DNA of 64,000 nt from Neisseria sicca (GTDB taxonomy: Bacteria > Pseudomonadota > Gammaproteobacteria > Burkholderiales > Neisseriaceae): NCBI RefSeq assembly GCF_003044565.1, contig NZ_POXG01000007.1, positions 84,954 through 148,953 on the forward strand. The letters are read 5' to 3'. A program made the translations under genes and the position numbers. Below are positions 30,387-38,337 of the stretch, piece by piece (the first letter of the stretch is position 1; each line of letters starts with the position of its first letter). Below the pieces are notes generated by a model. That model saw only the letters and a program-made list of their open reading frames with translations, searched no databases and was not told the origin of the DNA.

Positions 30387-31611
30387 CTTGATGTTTGTTC
30401 GGTAAAAGCACACGCGATTCGATCAGCTCGGCATCGGCGTGGCGGTTGAGGAATTTTTGCAACTGAACGTCGTTTTCTTCGACGAACACCGAGCAGGTGG
30501 CAAGCAGCATTCTGCCGTTTTTCGTCAGGGTTTGCCAAAGCGCGTCCAGCAATGCCTCCTGCTGACGGGCGGTTTTGGCGGCATCGGTCGGACGGCGCAG
30601 CCATTTCACGTCGGGATTGCGCCGCGCCACACCCGAAGCGGTACACGGCACGTCGGCAAGGATGGCGTCGAAAGGCTTTCCATCATACCACGCCGCCAAG
30701 TCCTGCGCATCGGCGCAAGTCAGAGCGGTCGTCTGAAACCCCAAACGGTCAATATTGTCCTTCACCCTTTTCAGACGACCTTCGTCTATGTCCAAAGCGG
30801 TTACATGACAATCCGCCAATTCCAACATATGCCCTGTTTTCCCGCCCGGCGCGGCGCACGCATCCAAAATCCGTTCGCCGTCTTTAGGGTTTAACAGATA
30901 CGCCGCCTGCTGCGCGCCGAAATCCTGCACCGACACCAGCCCTTCGGCAAAACCGGGCAGCCGGCTGACGGGAACCGCCTCGTCCAGCGTTACCGCATAT
31001 TCGTCCAACGCCTTAGCCGCAATACCTTCTGCCGCCAGCTTTTCCAAATACGATTCGGCATTGCCGTGGCGGCGATTGACCCGCAGCGTCATCGGCGGAT
31101 GCGATTGCAGCGCGGTGGTGATGTTGTGCCAGTGTTTCGGATAATGGTTTTTCAGGTATGCTACCCACCACAGCGGCAGGTTGTGTTTCGCCACATCGTC
31201 TTTTTTGCACGAAGCCTCCAGCTTCTCCCGCTCGCGCAAAAACCGCCGCAAAATCGCGTTGGCAAACGAGCGGAACTGCCCGCGCCCGATTTTCGCGATG
31301 CTCTCGACCGCCTCGTTGACCACCGCATGAGGCGCGTTGCGCGTGTAATGCAGTTGGTACATCGCCGCCAAAAGCAGGCTTTCGAGCTGCGGATTGTCAA
31401 TCGGCTTTTTCAGCATCTGCGCGAGCATATGTTTCAAACTGCCCAAATAACGCTGGCAGCCGTAGGCAATATCCTGCAACGCGCCGTTTTCCTGCGCCGT
31501 CAGCTCGGGATGCGCCGCGCGGATTTGCGCCAACACATCCTGAAGGTTGCGCCCTTCGGCGACTGCCGCAATGCTGTCGGCGGCGAGTTTTTGGGCGAGA
31601 GACATACTCAT
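30352..31611 (-). CDS. rsmB: 16S rRNA (cytosine(967)-C5)-methyltransferase RsmB
   Basis: 419 residues. An N-terminal NusB-like RNA-binding domain (about 1-140) precedes the methyltransferase domain. SAM motif I is DACAAPGGKTGHML, motif IV with a catalytic-pair Cys is DVPCTASGVARRNPD, and the second Cys lies in LATCSVF. It modifies C967 of 16S rRNA. Two DUS are embedded in the gene, one read as EGRLKRV and the other as GFQTTAL. A CREE ends about 44 bp upstream of the ATG and may affect its expression. Confidence 0.96.
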   Translation of the reverse strand: MSMSLAQKLAADSIAAVAEGRNLQDVLAQIRAAHPELTAQENGALQDIAYGCQRYLGSLKHMLAQMLKKPIDNPQLESLLLAAMYQLHYTRNAPHAVVNEAVESIAKIGRGQFRSFANAILRRFLREREKLEASCKKDDVAKHNLPLWWVAYLKNHYPKHWHNITTALQSHPPMTLRVNRRHGNAESYLEKLAAEGIAAKALDEYAVTLDEAVPVSRLPGFAEGLVSVQDFGAQQAAYLLNPKDGERILDACAAPGGKTGHMLELADCHVTALDIDEGRLKRVKDNIDRLGFQTTALTCADAQDLAAWYDGKPFDAILADVPCTASGVARRNPDVKWLRRPTDAAKTARQQEALLDALWQTLTKNGRMLLATCSVFVEENDVQLQKFLNRHADAELIESRVLLPNKHQDGFYYALIKKQ

Positions 31612-31654
31612 AAATTCAATTCCTTAAATGACTGCTGTGGTTCGATTTGTTCGT

Positions 31655-31761
31655 TATAGTGGATTAACTTTAAACCAGTACGGCGTTACCTCGCCTTGCC
31701 GTACTATCTGTACTGTCTGCGGCTTCGTCGCCTTGTCCTGATTTAAATTTAATCCACTATA
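31655..31761. repeat. CREE, short form, upstream of rsmB
   Basis: A 107-bp element with standard TATAGTGG/CCACTATA ends. It lies in the leader/promoter region of rsmB and also upstream of the divergent PepSY gene. CREEs are known to carry or create promoters and RNase III sites in Neisseria. Confidence 0.95.
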
Positions 31762-31887
31762 AAAATGTAAACGCCGCACAAGCGGTTCGGGCGGTGTTCG
31801 GGGCAAAATTCAATTTCTGTTAATCCGATTGCCTGTTTGCGGCAATGTCCATATAGTTTGTTTTTTATGCCACATAAAGGACCCATC

Positions 31888-32172
31888 ATGAAATTACGCG
31901 CCCTTTCCCTGCTTGCCGTTTCCGCCGCACTCATTTCCGGCAGCCTGACCGCCGCTGCGGCACCGCATAAACATTCCCGCTCCATCTCCCAAGCGCAAGC
32001 CGTCAAAATCGCCAAGAAACGCGTCGGCGGCGGCCGCGTTACCGACGTGGATTACAGCAGAGGACGCTGGGAAATCGAAATCCGCAGGGGCTGTACCGAA
32101 TACGATGTGGACGTTTCTTCACAAAGCGGCCGCGTCATCAGAGTAGATACCGACAACCACTGCGACGATTAA
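31888..32172 (+). CDS. PepSY domain-containing exported protein
   Basis: A 94-residue protein. The ATG at 31888 follows an AAAGG ribosome site and gives a clear Sec signal peptide ending about ALISGSLTAAAA. The mature part is one PepSY unit (SQAQAVKIAKKRVGGGRVTD, then YDVDVSSQSGRVIRVDTD). PepSY domains occur in periplasmic proteins and in metalloprotease propeptides, often as inhibitors, but the partner here is unknown. Two Cys in the mature protein may pair. It is a single gene between two CREEs, beside the macrodomain gene, with its own terminator. Confidence 0.88.
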   Translation: MKLRALSLLAVSAALISGSLTAAAAPHKHSRSISQAQAVKIAKKRVGGGRVTDVDYSRGRWEIEIRRGCTEYDVDVSSQSGRVIRVDTDNHCDD

Positions 32173-32200
32173 TCGATTCTTGATTAATGGATTCTTAAGG

Positions 32201-32222
32201 AAGCCGGACTGCCTGTCCGGCT
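32201..32222 (+). terminator. Terminator after the PepSY gene
   Basis: AAGCCGGA and TCCGGCTT form a perfect 8-bp stem and run into TTTCGTTTT on the plus strand. Confidence 0.88.
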
Positions 32223-32227
32223 TTTTC

Positions 32228-32268
32228 GTTTTCAGACGACCTCAATCTTACTGAGGTCGTCTGAAAAC
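32228..32268. repeat. DUS inverted pair between PepSY and macrodomain genes
   Basis: GTTTTCAGACGACCTCA and TGAGGTCGTCTGAAAAC form a 17-bp stem with a 7-nt loop. It lies in the convergent gap and can terminate the minus-strand macrodomain gene. Confidence 0.85.
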
Positions 32269-32314
32269 CTTTTATCTAAACCTTTTATATGCCGTTTTGC
32301 CTGATTCGCGACTT

Positions 32315-32836
32315 TCAGACGACCACTCCGTCCCGTTCCAACAATGCCCGATAGCGTTCGGCATCCTGCGGCGAAAAGCAACAGAAGACGATTTTTTCGA
32401 CAGTCGGACACTGCGGCAAAGTTTTTTTCAAAATCGCCAAAGCGGTTTCGGCAGCCAAATCAGCGGGGAAACGGTACACACCCGTGCTGACACAGGGGAA
32501 GGCGATGCTGCGGATGCCGTGTTCTTGCGCCAACAGCAGGGAATTTTGATACGCCTCCGCCAGCTTGACCGCTTCGCTGCGATGTCCGCCGAACCAAACC
32601 GGCCCGACGGTATGAATCACAAATTTCGCCGGCAGCCGATAGCCTTGGGTGATTTTCGCTTCGCCCGTGCGGCAGCCGTTCAACTTTCTGCACGCTTCCA
32701 ACAACTCCCGTCCCGCCGCGCGGTGAATCGCGCCGTCCACACCACCGCCGCCCAATAACGAGGAATTGGCGGCGTTCACGATGGCATCGACTTCAAGTTT
32801 CGTAATATCGCCTTCGACTACTTCAAACACTGCCAT
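32315..32836 (-). CDS. Macrodomain protein (O-acetyl-ADP-ribose deacetylase type)
   Basis: A 173-residue single-domain protein. It carries the macrodomain core: VVEGDITKLEVDAIVNAANS, the glycine loop LLGGGGVDGAIHRAAG, and GVYRFPADLAAETAL. These fit the YmdB/MacroD class that hydrolyses O-acetyl-ADP-ribose or removes mono-ADP-ribose. The last codons and stop are supplied by a DUS: GTC GTC TGA gives Val-Val-stop. No ADP-ribosyltransferase or toxin gene lies nearby. It sits between two CREEs with the PepSY gene. Confidence 0.92.
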   Translation of the reverse strand: MAVFEVVEGDITKLEVDAIVNAANSSLLGGGGVDGAIHRAAGRELLEACRKLNGCRTGEAKITQGYRLPAKFVIHTVGPVWFGGHRSEAVKLAEAYQNSLLLAQEHGIRSIAFPCVSTGVYRFPADLAAETALAILKKTLPQCPTVEKIVFCCFSPQDAERYRALLERDGVVV

Positions 32837-32877
32837 GATCTGCTCCTAAACTTGGGTCATTCTTGCCGTCAGTTTAA

Positions 32878-33033
32878 TATAGTGGATTAAATTTAAACCA
32901 GTACGGCGTTGCCTCGCCTTAGCTCAAAGAGAACGATTCTCTAAGGTGCTCAAGCACCAAGTGAATCGGTTCCGTACTATCTGTACTGTCTGCGGCTTCA
33001 TCGCCTTGTCCTGATTTTTGTTAATCCACTATA
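32878..33033. repeat. CREE, long form, upstream of the macrodomain gene
   Basis: A 156-bp element with standard ends and the internal block absent from short copies (AGCTCAAAGAGAACGATTCT, then GGTGCTCAAGCACC). It ends 41 bp upstream of the macrodomain start codon, so it probably forms part of that gene's promoter region. Confidence 0.95.
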
Positions 33034-33057
33034 AAAATCAGACGCTTCCCTGCCGAT

Positions 33058-33104
33058 ATTTTCAGACGACCTCTAAGTCATCCGAAGAAAGGTCGTCTGA
33101 AAAT
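33058..33104. repeat. DUS inverted pair beside the long CREE
   Basis: ATTTTCAGACGACCT and AGGTCGTCTGAAAAT are separated by about 18 bp, between the CREE and the dRS3 repeat. Both neighbouring genes are transcribed leftward. Confidence 0.75.
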
Positions 33105-33151
33105 TGATTACCGGCCCACTGTTTTTGATACAGCACCTACCGCCAACCGCC

Positions 33152-33171
33152 ATTCCCGCGCGGATGGGAAT
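33152..33171. repeat. dRS3-type repeat
   Basis: The 20-bp sequence ATTCCCGCGCGGATGGGAAT matches the Neisseria dRS3 pattern ATTCCC-N8-GGGAAT. In meningococci these repeats flank RS elements in NIME arrays and serve as phage integration sites. A GC-rich imperfect repeat near 33222-33270 may be an RS-like partner. This is the only clear copy I see. Confidence 0.8.
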
Positions 33172-33323
33172 TCATCTTTGAATTCAACAACGTTTTTCAA
33201 ACACCCGTTTCTTGGATTTTCCAATGGATTCCCGCAGTAGCTTACCCTCGCGTAAGCGGGGAAGGCATGGCAGCTAAGAAATGGGGGGATGGGCTGGCTC
33301 TAAATTTAGTTACAAAACGGCTT

Positions 33324-34250
33324 CTATAAAACCGTCCCAACCTCAATCTTATGTCCTGCCGCAAATGCCGCAATCAGCATCCGTTTGCTGCCGGAAGGCT
33401 GCAATTCGGTAATCTTCAACGCATTCTCACCGCAGGCAACGACCAAGCCGTCAGCCGAACAAGACAACACTTCACCCGCCCTGCCCTGTTGCGCGACCGC
33501 TTCCGCCCGCCAGATTTTCATCGGCTTGCCCTGATATTCGATCCATGCAGCGGGAACGGGGTTGAAGGCACGGATTTTGCGTTCAATCACTGCCGCGCTT
33601 TCGTTCCAATCGATACGCGCTTCTTCTTTGCTTAATTTTTGAGCGTAAGTCACACCTTCTTCGGGCTGTTTGACGCTTTTCAGACGACCCTCTGCCTTTA
33701 ATTGTTGCAAATCAGCAACAATCGCCGCCGCACCGAGGTTCATCAGCGCGTCGTGTACTTCATTGGCGGTATCGGTCGGCTGAATGGCGTAACGATGTTC
33801 GCTGACCACATCGCCGGTGTCCAAACCGATGTCCATCTGCATGATGCACACGCCCGTCTCGGCATCACCCGCTTCAATCGCGCGCTGAATCGGTGCCGCC
33901 CCGCGCCAACGGGGCAGCAGCGAAGCGTGGATGTTGAGGCAGCCGTGTTTTGGCGTATCCAACACGTCTTGCGGCAAAATCAGCCCGTAGGCGGCAACGA
34001 CCATCACGTCGGCCTCGACCTCTTCGAGCATTTGCAGGGCTTCGGCGTTGTTGCGCAGTTTTTCAGGCTGCGCCACGCGTAAACCCAATTCCAATGCGAC
34101 CTGCTTCACGGGAGACGGGGCAAGCTGCATCCCGCGCCCTTTGGGGCGGTCGGGCTGGGTCAACACCAGCGGGATTTCAAAACCGGCGGCGGCAATGGCT
34201 TTTAAGGCGGCAGCGGCAAAATCGGGCGTACCGGCGAAGATGACTTTCAT
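33324..34250 (-). CDS. fmt: Methionyl-tRNA formyltransferase
   Basis: A 308-residue enzyme that formylates Met-tRNA(fMet) with 10-formyl-THF. It starts MKVIFAGTPDFAAAALKAI. The catalytic region has LNIHASLLPRWRGAAPIQRA and TGVCIMQMDIGLDTGDV, followed by the C-terminal tRNA-binding domain. A DUS is read as EGRLKSVK at about residue 205. It follows def on the same strand after 228 bp that include a DUS hairpin. The two enzymes form the formylation/deformylation cycle and are commonly paired. Confidence 0.98.
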   Translation of the reverse strand: MKVIFAGTPDFAAAALKAIAAAGFEIPLVLTQPDRPKGRGMQLAPSPVKQVALELGLRVAQPEKLRNNAEALQMLEEVEADVMVVAAYGLILPQDVLDTPKHGCLNIHASLLPRWRGAAPIQRAIEAGDAETGVCIMQMDIGLDTGDVVSEHRYAIQPTDTANEVHDALMNLGAAAIVADLQQLKAEGRLKSVKQPEEGVTYAQKLSKEEARIDWNESAAVIERKIRAFNPVPAAWIEYQGKPMKIWRAEAVAQQGRAGEVLSCSADGLVVACGENALKITELQPSGSKRMLIAAFAAGHKIEVGTVL

Positions 34251-34395
34251 GGGGAAACTCCTTGGAAATGGGTTTCAGACGATCCCTGTACCGCAACGGC
34301 AAGCTTGTTTCCGTCTGACGGAAAGGAACAGATTACGGGATACGGCTGTTACTGCTTCTAACCACTATATTTAAAGAATATGGCAAACATTGCGA

Positions 34396-34457
34396 CAGGT
34401 CGTCTGAAAGTTTGAAAAACAACGGCTTGCTGCCGCTTTCCTCTTTCAGACGACCTG
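34396..34457 (-). terminator. DUS hairpin between def and fmt
   Basis: CAGGTCGTCTGAAAG faces CTTTCAGACGACCTG about 32 bp apart, with inner complementary segments (CGGCTTGCTGCCG). It lies 22 bp after def and may reduce read-through into fmt. Confidence 0.75.
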
Positions 34458-34478
34458 TTCGACCGTATCATTCGGCTT

Positions 34479-34982
34479 TTAGATGGTGTGTTTCTGACGT
34501 TTTTTCAGTTTGGTCTTAATCCGACCCTGCTTGAGCTGAGACAGGCGTTCGACAAAAACGATGCCCATCAGGTGGTCCAACTCGTGCTGCACACAAATCG
34601 CCAACAGCCCGTCCGCCTCCAGCGTGAATTTCTCACCTTTTTCGTTCAAAGCCTCGACCTTGACGCGTTCGGCGCGGGTAACGGTGTCGTAAATGCCCGG
34701 CACAGACAGGCAGCCTTCTTCGTAAGTGGTTTCGCCGTCTTTTTCAACAATGACGGGGTTGATAAACACGCGAGGCTCGCTGCGGTCTTCGGTCAAATCC
34801 ATCACGACGACGCGCTCATGCACATCGACCTGCGTCGCCGCCAGCCCGATGCCGCGTGCTTCGTACATGGTTTCAAACATATCGGCAACCAGCTTTTGGA
34901 TGCGCTCATCGACTTTTTCGACAGGCTTTGCCACAGTGTGCAGTCGCTCGTCGGGGTATTGCAGGATATTCAGTAAAGCCAT
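34479..34982 (-). CDS. def: Peptide deformylase
   Basis: A 167-residue metalloenzyme that removes the N-formyl group from nascent proteins. The ATG at 34982 gives the family start [20 protein letters not shown]; the frame is open 26 codons upstream but without resemblance. The three signature motifs are complete: GIGLAATQ (about 44-51), EEGCLSVPG with the metal-ligand Cys, and QHELDHLMG with the two His ligands and catalytic Glu. It is upstream of fmt and divergent from the LysM gene. Confidence 0.98.
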   Translation of the reverse strand: MALLNILQYPDERLHTVAKPVEKVDERIQKLVADMFETMYEARGIGLAATQVDVHERVVVMDLTEDRSEPRVFINPVIVEKDGETTYEEGCLSVPGIYDTVTRAERVKVEALNEKGEKFTLEADGLLAICVQHELDHLMGIVFVERLSQLKQGRIKTKLKKRQKHTI

Positions 34983-35009
34983 AATTTTCTCTTCGTTTTT
35001 CAATACTTG

Positions 35010-35031
35010 GGACGCGTATCCAAACGCGTCC
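35010..35031 (-). promoter_or_regulatory. Hairpin in the def 5' leader
   Basis: GGACGCGT and ACGCGTCC form a perfect 8-bp GC-rich stem with a 6-nt loop, 27 bp upstream of the def ATG. It may modulate translation or be an operator; no family is recognised. Confidence 0.45.
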
Positions 35032-35262
35032 GGCAGCAGATTGTGTGTGTTTTCATACAAATTTTGCGTCTGTCTTCACAATTCCCGTGATGACACTAAC
35101 ATTCAATGATAAAATATGTACCAATGAATTTCCGTTCAATGCGCACAAAACGCCCATTGACGTTTTTTAAAGGGGGACGGCGGTTTTTGCAAACTCCCGA
35201 CCATTTCATTTTCTCCGTTTATCATTTAAAGACAAACCGAATCAATTTCAAGGGGAACGGTT

Positions 35263-36543
35263 ATGCAACAACGTATTATAACCCTGCTTTGTGTCGCGGG
35301 CATGGCAATTTCCGCCCACGCTCAAGCAGCTTCATTAAAAGTGCGCCCCGATGCGCCGCAACGCTACGTCGTCAAAAACGGCGACACTCTCTGGAGCATC
35401 TCCGGCAAATATCTGTACAGCCCGTGGCAGTGGAACCGCCTTTGGGGCGCAAACCGCGGCGAAATCCGCAATCCGCATCTGATTTATCCGGGTCAAGTGT
35501 TGGTTTTGCGCTACGTCAACGGCCGCCCGCAACTGGGCTTCGAAAACAGCTCCGCAGGCAATGACGGCATTCCGGTCATCAAACTCAGCCCGCGTGTTCG
35601 CGAAACCTCTTCAGGCTACGGCATCCAAACCGTCAACGTGAACTTCTACCGCATGTTCATGCAACATCCGCAGTTCATCGACCAAATGAAGACCCAAGAC
35701 GCACCGCGCCTGATCGACGGCCCTGACAACCGCATCATGTACAGCAAAGGCGAACGCGTGTACGCCTACGGCGTGACCGAACCCGGCCGCTATCTGGTTT
35801 ACCGCGCCGTCAAAGACCTGACTGATCCCGACACCCGCAAATACCTCGGACAAGAAGTCGTCTTCAGCGGCATCGTCAGCACCCTGCCCTATACCAACAG
35901 CGCGCTGGACTCCGCCTCCGACGAAGACCGCAAATATCTGAAAGACGGCGAATACTACACCCGCCTGCACCCGCTGGCGAAAGTGCCGACCCAAACCGCG
36001 CAACCTATGATCGTGGAAGAAGCCGTTTCCGAAATCCGCAAAGGCGATTTCCTGCTGAAAATGGACGGCGAAACCGAGCCTTTCCAAATCATGCCGCACG
36101 CGCCGACGCAACATATCGACGGTAAAGTCATCTCCATCCTCGACGGCGTACACGAAGCCGGACAATTCCAAACCGTTACCCTGAACAAAGGTTCTGCCGA
36201 CGGCTTGGACAAAGGTACGGTCTTGAGCATTTACAAACGTGACCGCCAAGTGAAAGTTGATTTGGAAGAAGGCAAAAAAGGCCGTAAGAACATCGTTAAA
36301 TATGTTTCCATCCCTGCCGAAGAAACCGCATTGGCTATGGTGTACCGCACCGGCGAACATCTCTCGTCCGCCATCATTTTGGAAAACCTGACCAGTATCA
36401 ACATTGGCGACACCGTATCCGAACCCGGCCGCGACTTGGACAACATGTCTGACGACAAACCGCACGTCCGCAATGAGCCGCAAGATTCCCACGATACGGA
36501 ACATAACCAATACAATATCCACAGCAACATCAATAAATATTGA
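35263..36543 (+). CDS. LysM peptidoglycan-binding domain protein
   Basis: A 426-residue exported protein. The N-terminus is a Sec signal peptide (about 1-23, ending AISAHAQAA). One LysM domain follows at about 34-86 (YVVKNGDTLWSISGKYLYSP, then NPHLIYPGQVLVL). The long C-terminal part (about 90-426) has a basic stretch near 330-340 and a hydrophilic His/Asn-rich tail; I recognise no catalytic domain there. It probably binds cell-wall glycan in the periplasm. The ATG at 35263 follows an AAGGGGAA ribosome site. It is divergent from def and closed by a DUS terminator. Confidence 0.9.
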   Translation: MQQRIITLLCVAGMAISAHAQAASLKVRPDAPQRYVVKNGDTLWSISGKYLYSPWQWNRLWGANRGEIRNPHLIYPGQVLVLRYVNGRPQLGFENSSAGNDGIPVIKLSPRVRETSSGYGIQTVNVNFYRMFMQHPQFIDQMKTQDAPRLIDGPDNRIMYSKGERVYAYGVTEPGRYLVYRAVKDLTDPDTRKYLGQEVVFSGIVSTLPYTNSALDSASDEDRKYLKDGEYYTRLHPLAKVPTQTAQPMIVEEAVSEIRKGDFLLKMDGETEPFQIMPHAPTQHIDGKVISILDGVHEAGQFQTVTLNKGSADGLDKGTVLSIYKRDRQVKVDLEEGKKGRKNIVKYVSIPAEETALAMVYRTGEHLSSAIILENLTSINIGDTVSEPGRDLDNMSDDKPHVRNEPQDSHDTEHNQYNIHSNINKY

Positions 36544-36558
36544 TCGATTGTTGACAGC

Positions 36559-36592
36559 AAAACGTCGTCTGAAAATTTCAGACGACGTTTTT
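36559..36592 (+). terminator. DUS-like hairpin terminator after the LysM gene
   Basis: AAAACGTCGTCTGAAA and TTTCAGACGACGTTTT form a nearly loop-free stem followed by TTTAT. The first base pair of the DUS is varied (ACGTCG instead of AGGTCG) on both arms, showing selection for the hairpin. Confidence 0.88.
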
Positions 36593-36947
36593 TATATAAG
36601 TCATAAAGGTCGTCTGAAAACGATGCCGTTTATGATGAAACACTGCTCATCGACGGAAACCGCGTTTCGTTTTCAAAAGAGCAAAATCCAATGATGCACC
36701 TTCAACAAGCTAACTTCAACCAATACAAATTACGTCGCACAAGTTTGATGGATACTCTTTTCTAAAACACCAAGGCTCCAGCACAACCTTTGACTTTCTC
36801 AAATACAGCCCATCAAGTTTGCTTCTCAGCAATGTTTAATACCCCACCAAGCACCAAGCCAATCAGCTTTCTACCTCCTGACGAACCGCCGCATGATTGC
36901 CCATCTGATTCAAAACGAATCCACACAAAAACCTGAGCATATAAAAA
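36593..36947. other. Intergenic stretch without a recognisable gene
   Basis: About 355 bp between the LysM terminator and the next hairpin. It holds one solitary DUS (AGGTCGTCTGAAA near 36608) and otherwise AT-rich sequence with no convincing reading frame, repeat or RNA structure. Confidence 0.5.
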
Positions 36948-36983
36948 AGGTCGTCTGAAACCTTTTCAGATTTCAGACGACCT
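36948..36983 (-). terminator. DUS hairpin terminator after the BI-1 family gene
   Basis: AGGTCGTCTGAAA and TTTCAGACGACCT are separated by 10 bp and lie 20 bp after the stop codon of the minus-strand gene. Confidence 0.85.
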
Positions 36984-37003
36984 CGATATCAGAACCCAAG
37001 CCA

Positions 37004-37690
37004 TTAATCGTCGCTGGTGAATGCCAACAAGATGCGCAACAGGCTGCTGAAAATATTGTAAATCGAGATGAAAATGGTCAGAGCCGCGCTGATGTGGCTG
37101 TCTTCGCCACCATCAATCACGGTACGCACCTGCCACATAATAACCAGCGAACTGAATACAACGAACGCGCCGGAAATGGCAAGGCTCAGAGCCGGAATTT
37201 GCAGCATGAAGTTAGCAACCACTGCAATCATCAGAACCACACCGCCGATTGCCAAGAAGCGTCCGAGCGAGTTCATGTTCATCGTTGTGCGGCGCGCCAT
37301 CGCTGCCATCGTAAAGAATACGCCGGCGGTCATGGCTGCGGCGACACCTACGATTTGAGTACCATTACGGATGGCAAGCGCATATTGCAGCAGCGGGCTG
37401 ATCAACACGCCCATGCCGAAGGTGAAAATCATCAACAAGACAACGCCTGTGTTGCTGTAACGGTTTTTCTCAATAAGGAAAATCATACCGTAGAAGAATG
37501 CCAATACAGCTACAAAACCCATCCAGCGTGCGCCGAACATAGCGTACAGGTTTAGGTTCAAAGCGCTGCTGGCAAATGCGCCGGCAATAGCGGGAATGAA
37601 AGATAAACCCAGCAGGCGGTAAGTTTTTTGCAAGACAATGTTTTGGGAAACTTGTCCTGCAAGAGGATAGTCGTAAACGTCGTTTCGCAT
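37004..37690 (-). CDS. Bax inhibitor-1 (BI-1/TMBIM) family membrane protein
   Basis: A 228-residue protein with seven hydrophobic spans, the BI-1 layout. It begins MRNDVYDYPLAGQVSQNIVL, the soluble head usual for the bacterial YbhL/YccA branch, and ends with the short acidic tail LLAFTSDD. Bacterial members are proposed pH-gated calcium leak channels or protease modulators; the substrate is unproven here. An Asp-containing last helix region (SIYNIFSSLLRIL) is consistent with the family. It is monocistronic, with the DUS terminator downstream. Confidence 0.9.
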   Translation of the reverse strand: MRNDVYDYPLAGQVSQNIVLQKTYRLLGLSFIPAIAGAFASSALNLNLYAMFGARWMGFVAVLAFFYGMIFLIEKNRYSNTGVVLLMIFTFGMGVLISPLLQYALAIRNGTQIVGVAAAMTAGVFFTMAAMARRTTMNMNSLGRFLAIGGVVLMIAVVANFMLQIPALSLAISGAFVVFSSLVIMWQVRTVIDGGEDSHISAALTIFISIYNIFSSLLRILLAFTSDD

Positions 37691-37870
37691 GGCGTTTGCT
37701 CCTGAAAAAAGTGTGTGAAAACAAAAAGAGTCCTGATTCTATCAGCAAATTATTGGCTTGGGCATAAAAATATGCCTACGTCGCCGTTTAGGGATAAGTG
37801 GTAGCGTTCAAAGCATTTTAAAGTGTCGAAATCATAAATTTATATAAAAAGCTGCCTCTGGAGCCAATAT

Positions 37871-37977
37871 TATAGTGGATTAAAATAAAAATGAGACAAG
37901 GCGGCAACGCCCGCCGTGTACGGGTAGTACATAAGGGCGTTGGCAACGCCGTATCATTGCAATTTTAATCCACTATA
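37871..37977. repeat. Divergent CREE-like element
   Basis: A 107-bp element with the CREE ends (TATAGTGGATTAAA and TTTAATCCACTATA) but a different interior: GAGACAAGGCGGCAACGCCC, a GTGTACGGGTAGTACAT palindromic region and GGCGTTGGCAACGCCGTA. The standard blocks GACGAAGCCGCAGACAG and GGCGAGGCAACG are absent or strongly altered. It appears to be a separate subfamily or a relative with shared termini. Confidence 0.8.
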
Positions 37978-38337
37978 AATCTTTGTTTCCCCCTTTTACT
38001 GCTTGATTTCCACCAATTCAAAACCTGATAAACCAGACTTTCGAAAAATAATGAAGTTTAATGATTTGCCGGAGCAAATTTGAATAGAGCCGTTCTCAAG
38101 CTGCGTAAACAACATAAGAAATAAAATAACTTCATTGATTATTTATCAACTTTCGACCTATTGTCTGCCGAACGGCTGAATGATAGGATTGCGCCAGCAA
38201 GTGTAGTGTAATCGCTCAAAATCTGAATAAGCCGCTAATTTCAGACGACATCAATGATGCGCAGAAAGTCGCTGTCTTCGATTTTAGCGATTCGTTATGT
38301 TTAACTGCATATCAATGATTATATAAGGAAATACAGT
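37978..38337. other. Intergenic region upstream of the copper-storage gene
   Basis: A 360-bp AT-rich stretch without a gene. It holds one imperfect DUS (TTTCAGACGACAT near 38240). I could not identify a metal-responsive operator such as a CueR-type dyad, and no clear promoter boxes. A GGAAATAC ribosome-site-like sequence lies just before the next start codon. Confidence 0.5.

Noticed and set aside
32315..32836. Macrodomain gene considered as the antitoxin of a DarT/DarG-type system
   Set aside because: No DarT-like ADP-ribosyltransferase or other toxin candidate is adjacent; the neighbour is a PepSY protein on the opposite strand.
35611..36522. 303-codon minus-strand frame opposite the LysM gene
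   Set aside because: Shadow of a gene with signal peptide and LysM domain; no independent support.
37978..38337. Search for a CueR-type operator upstream of the copper-storage gene
   Set aside because: No dyad with the expected spacing was found, so copper control is not claimed.
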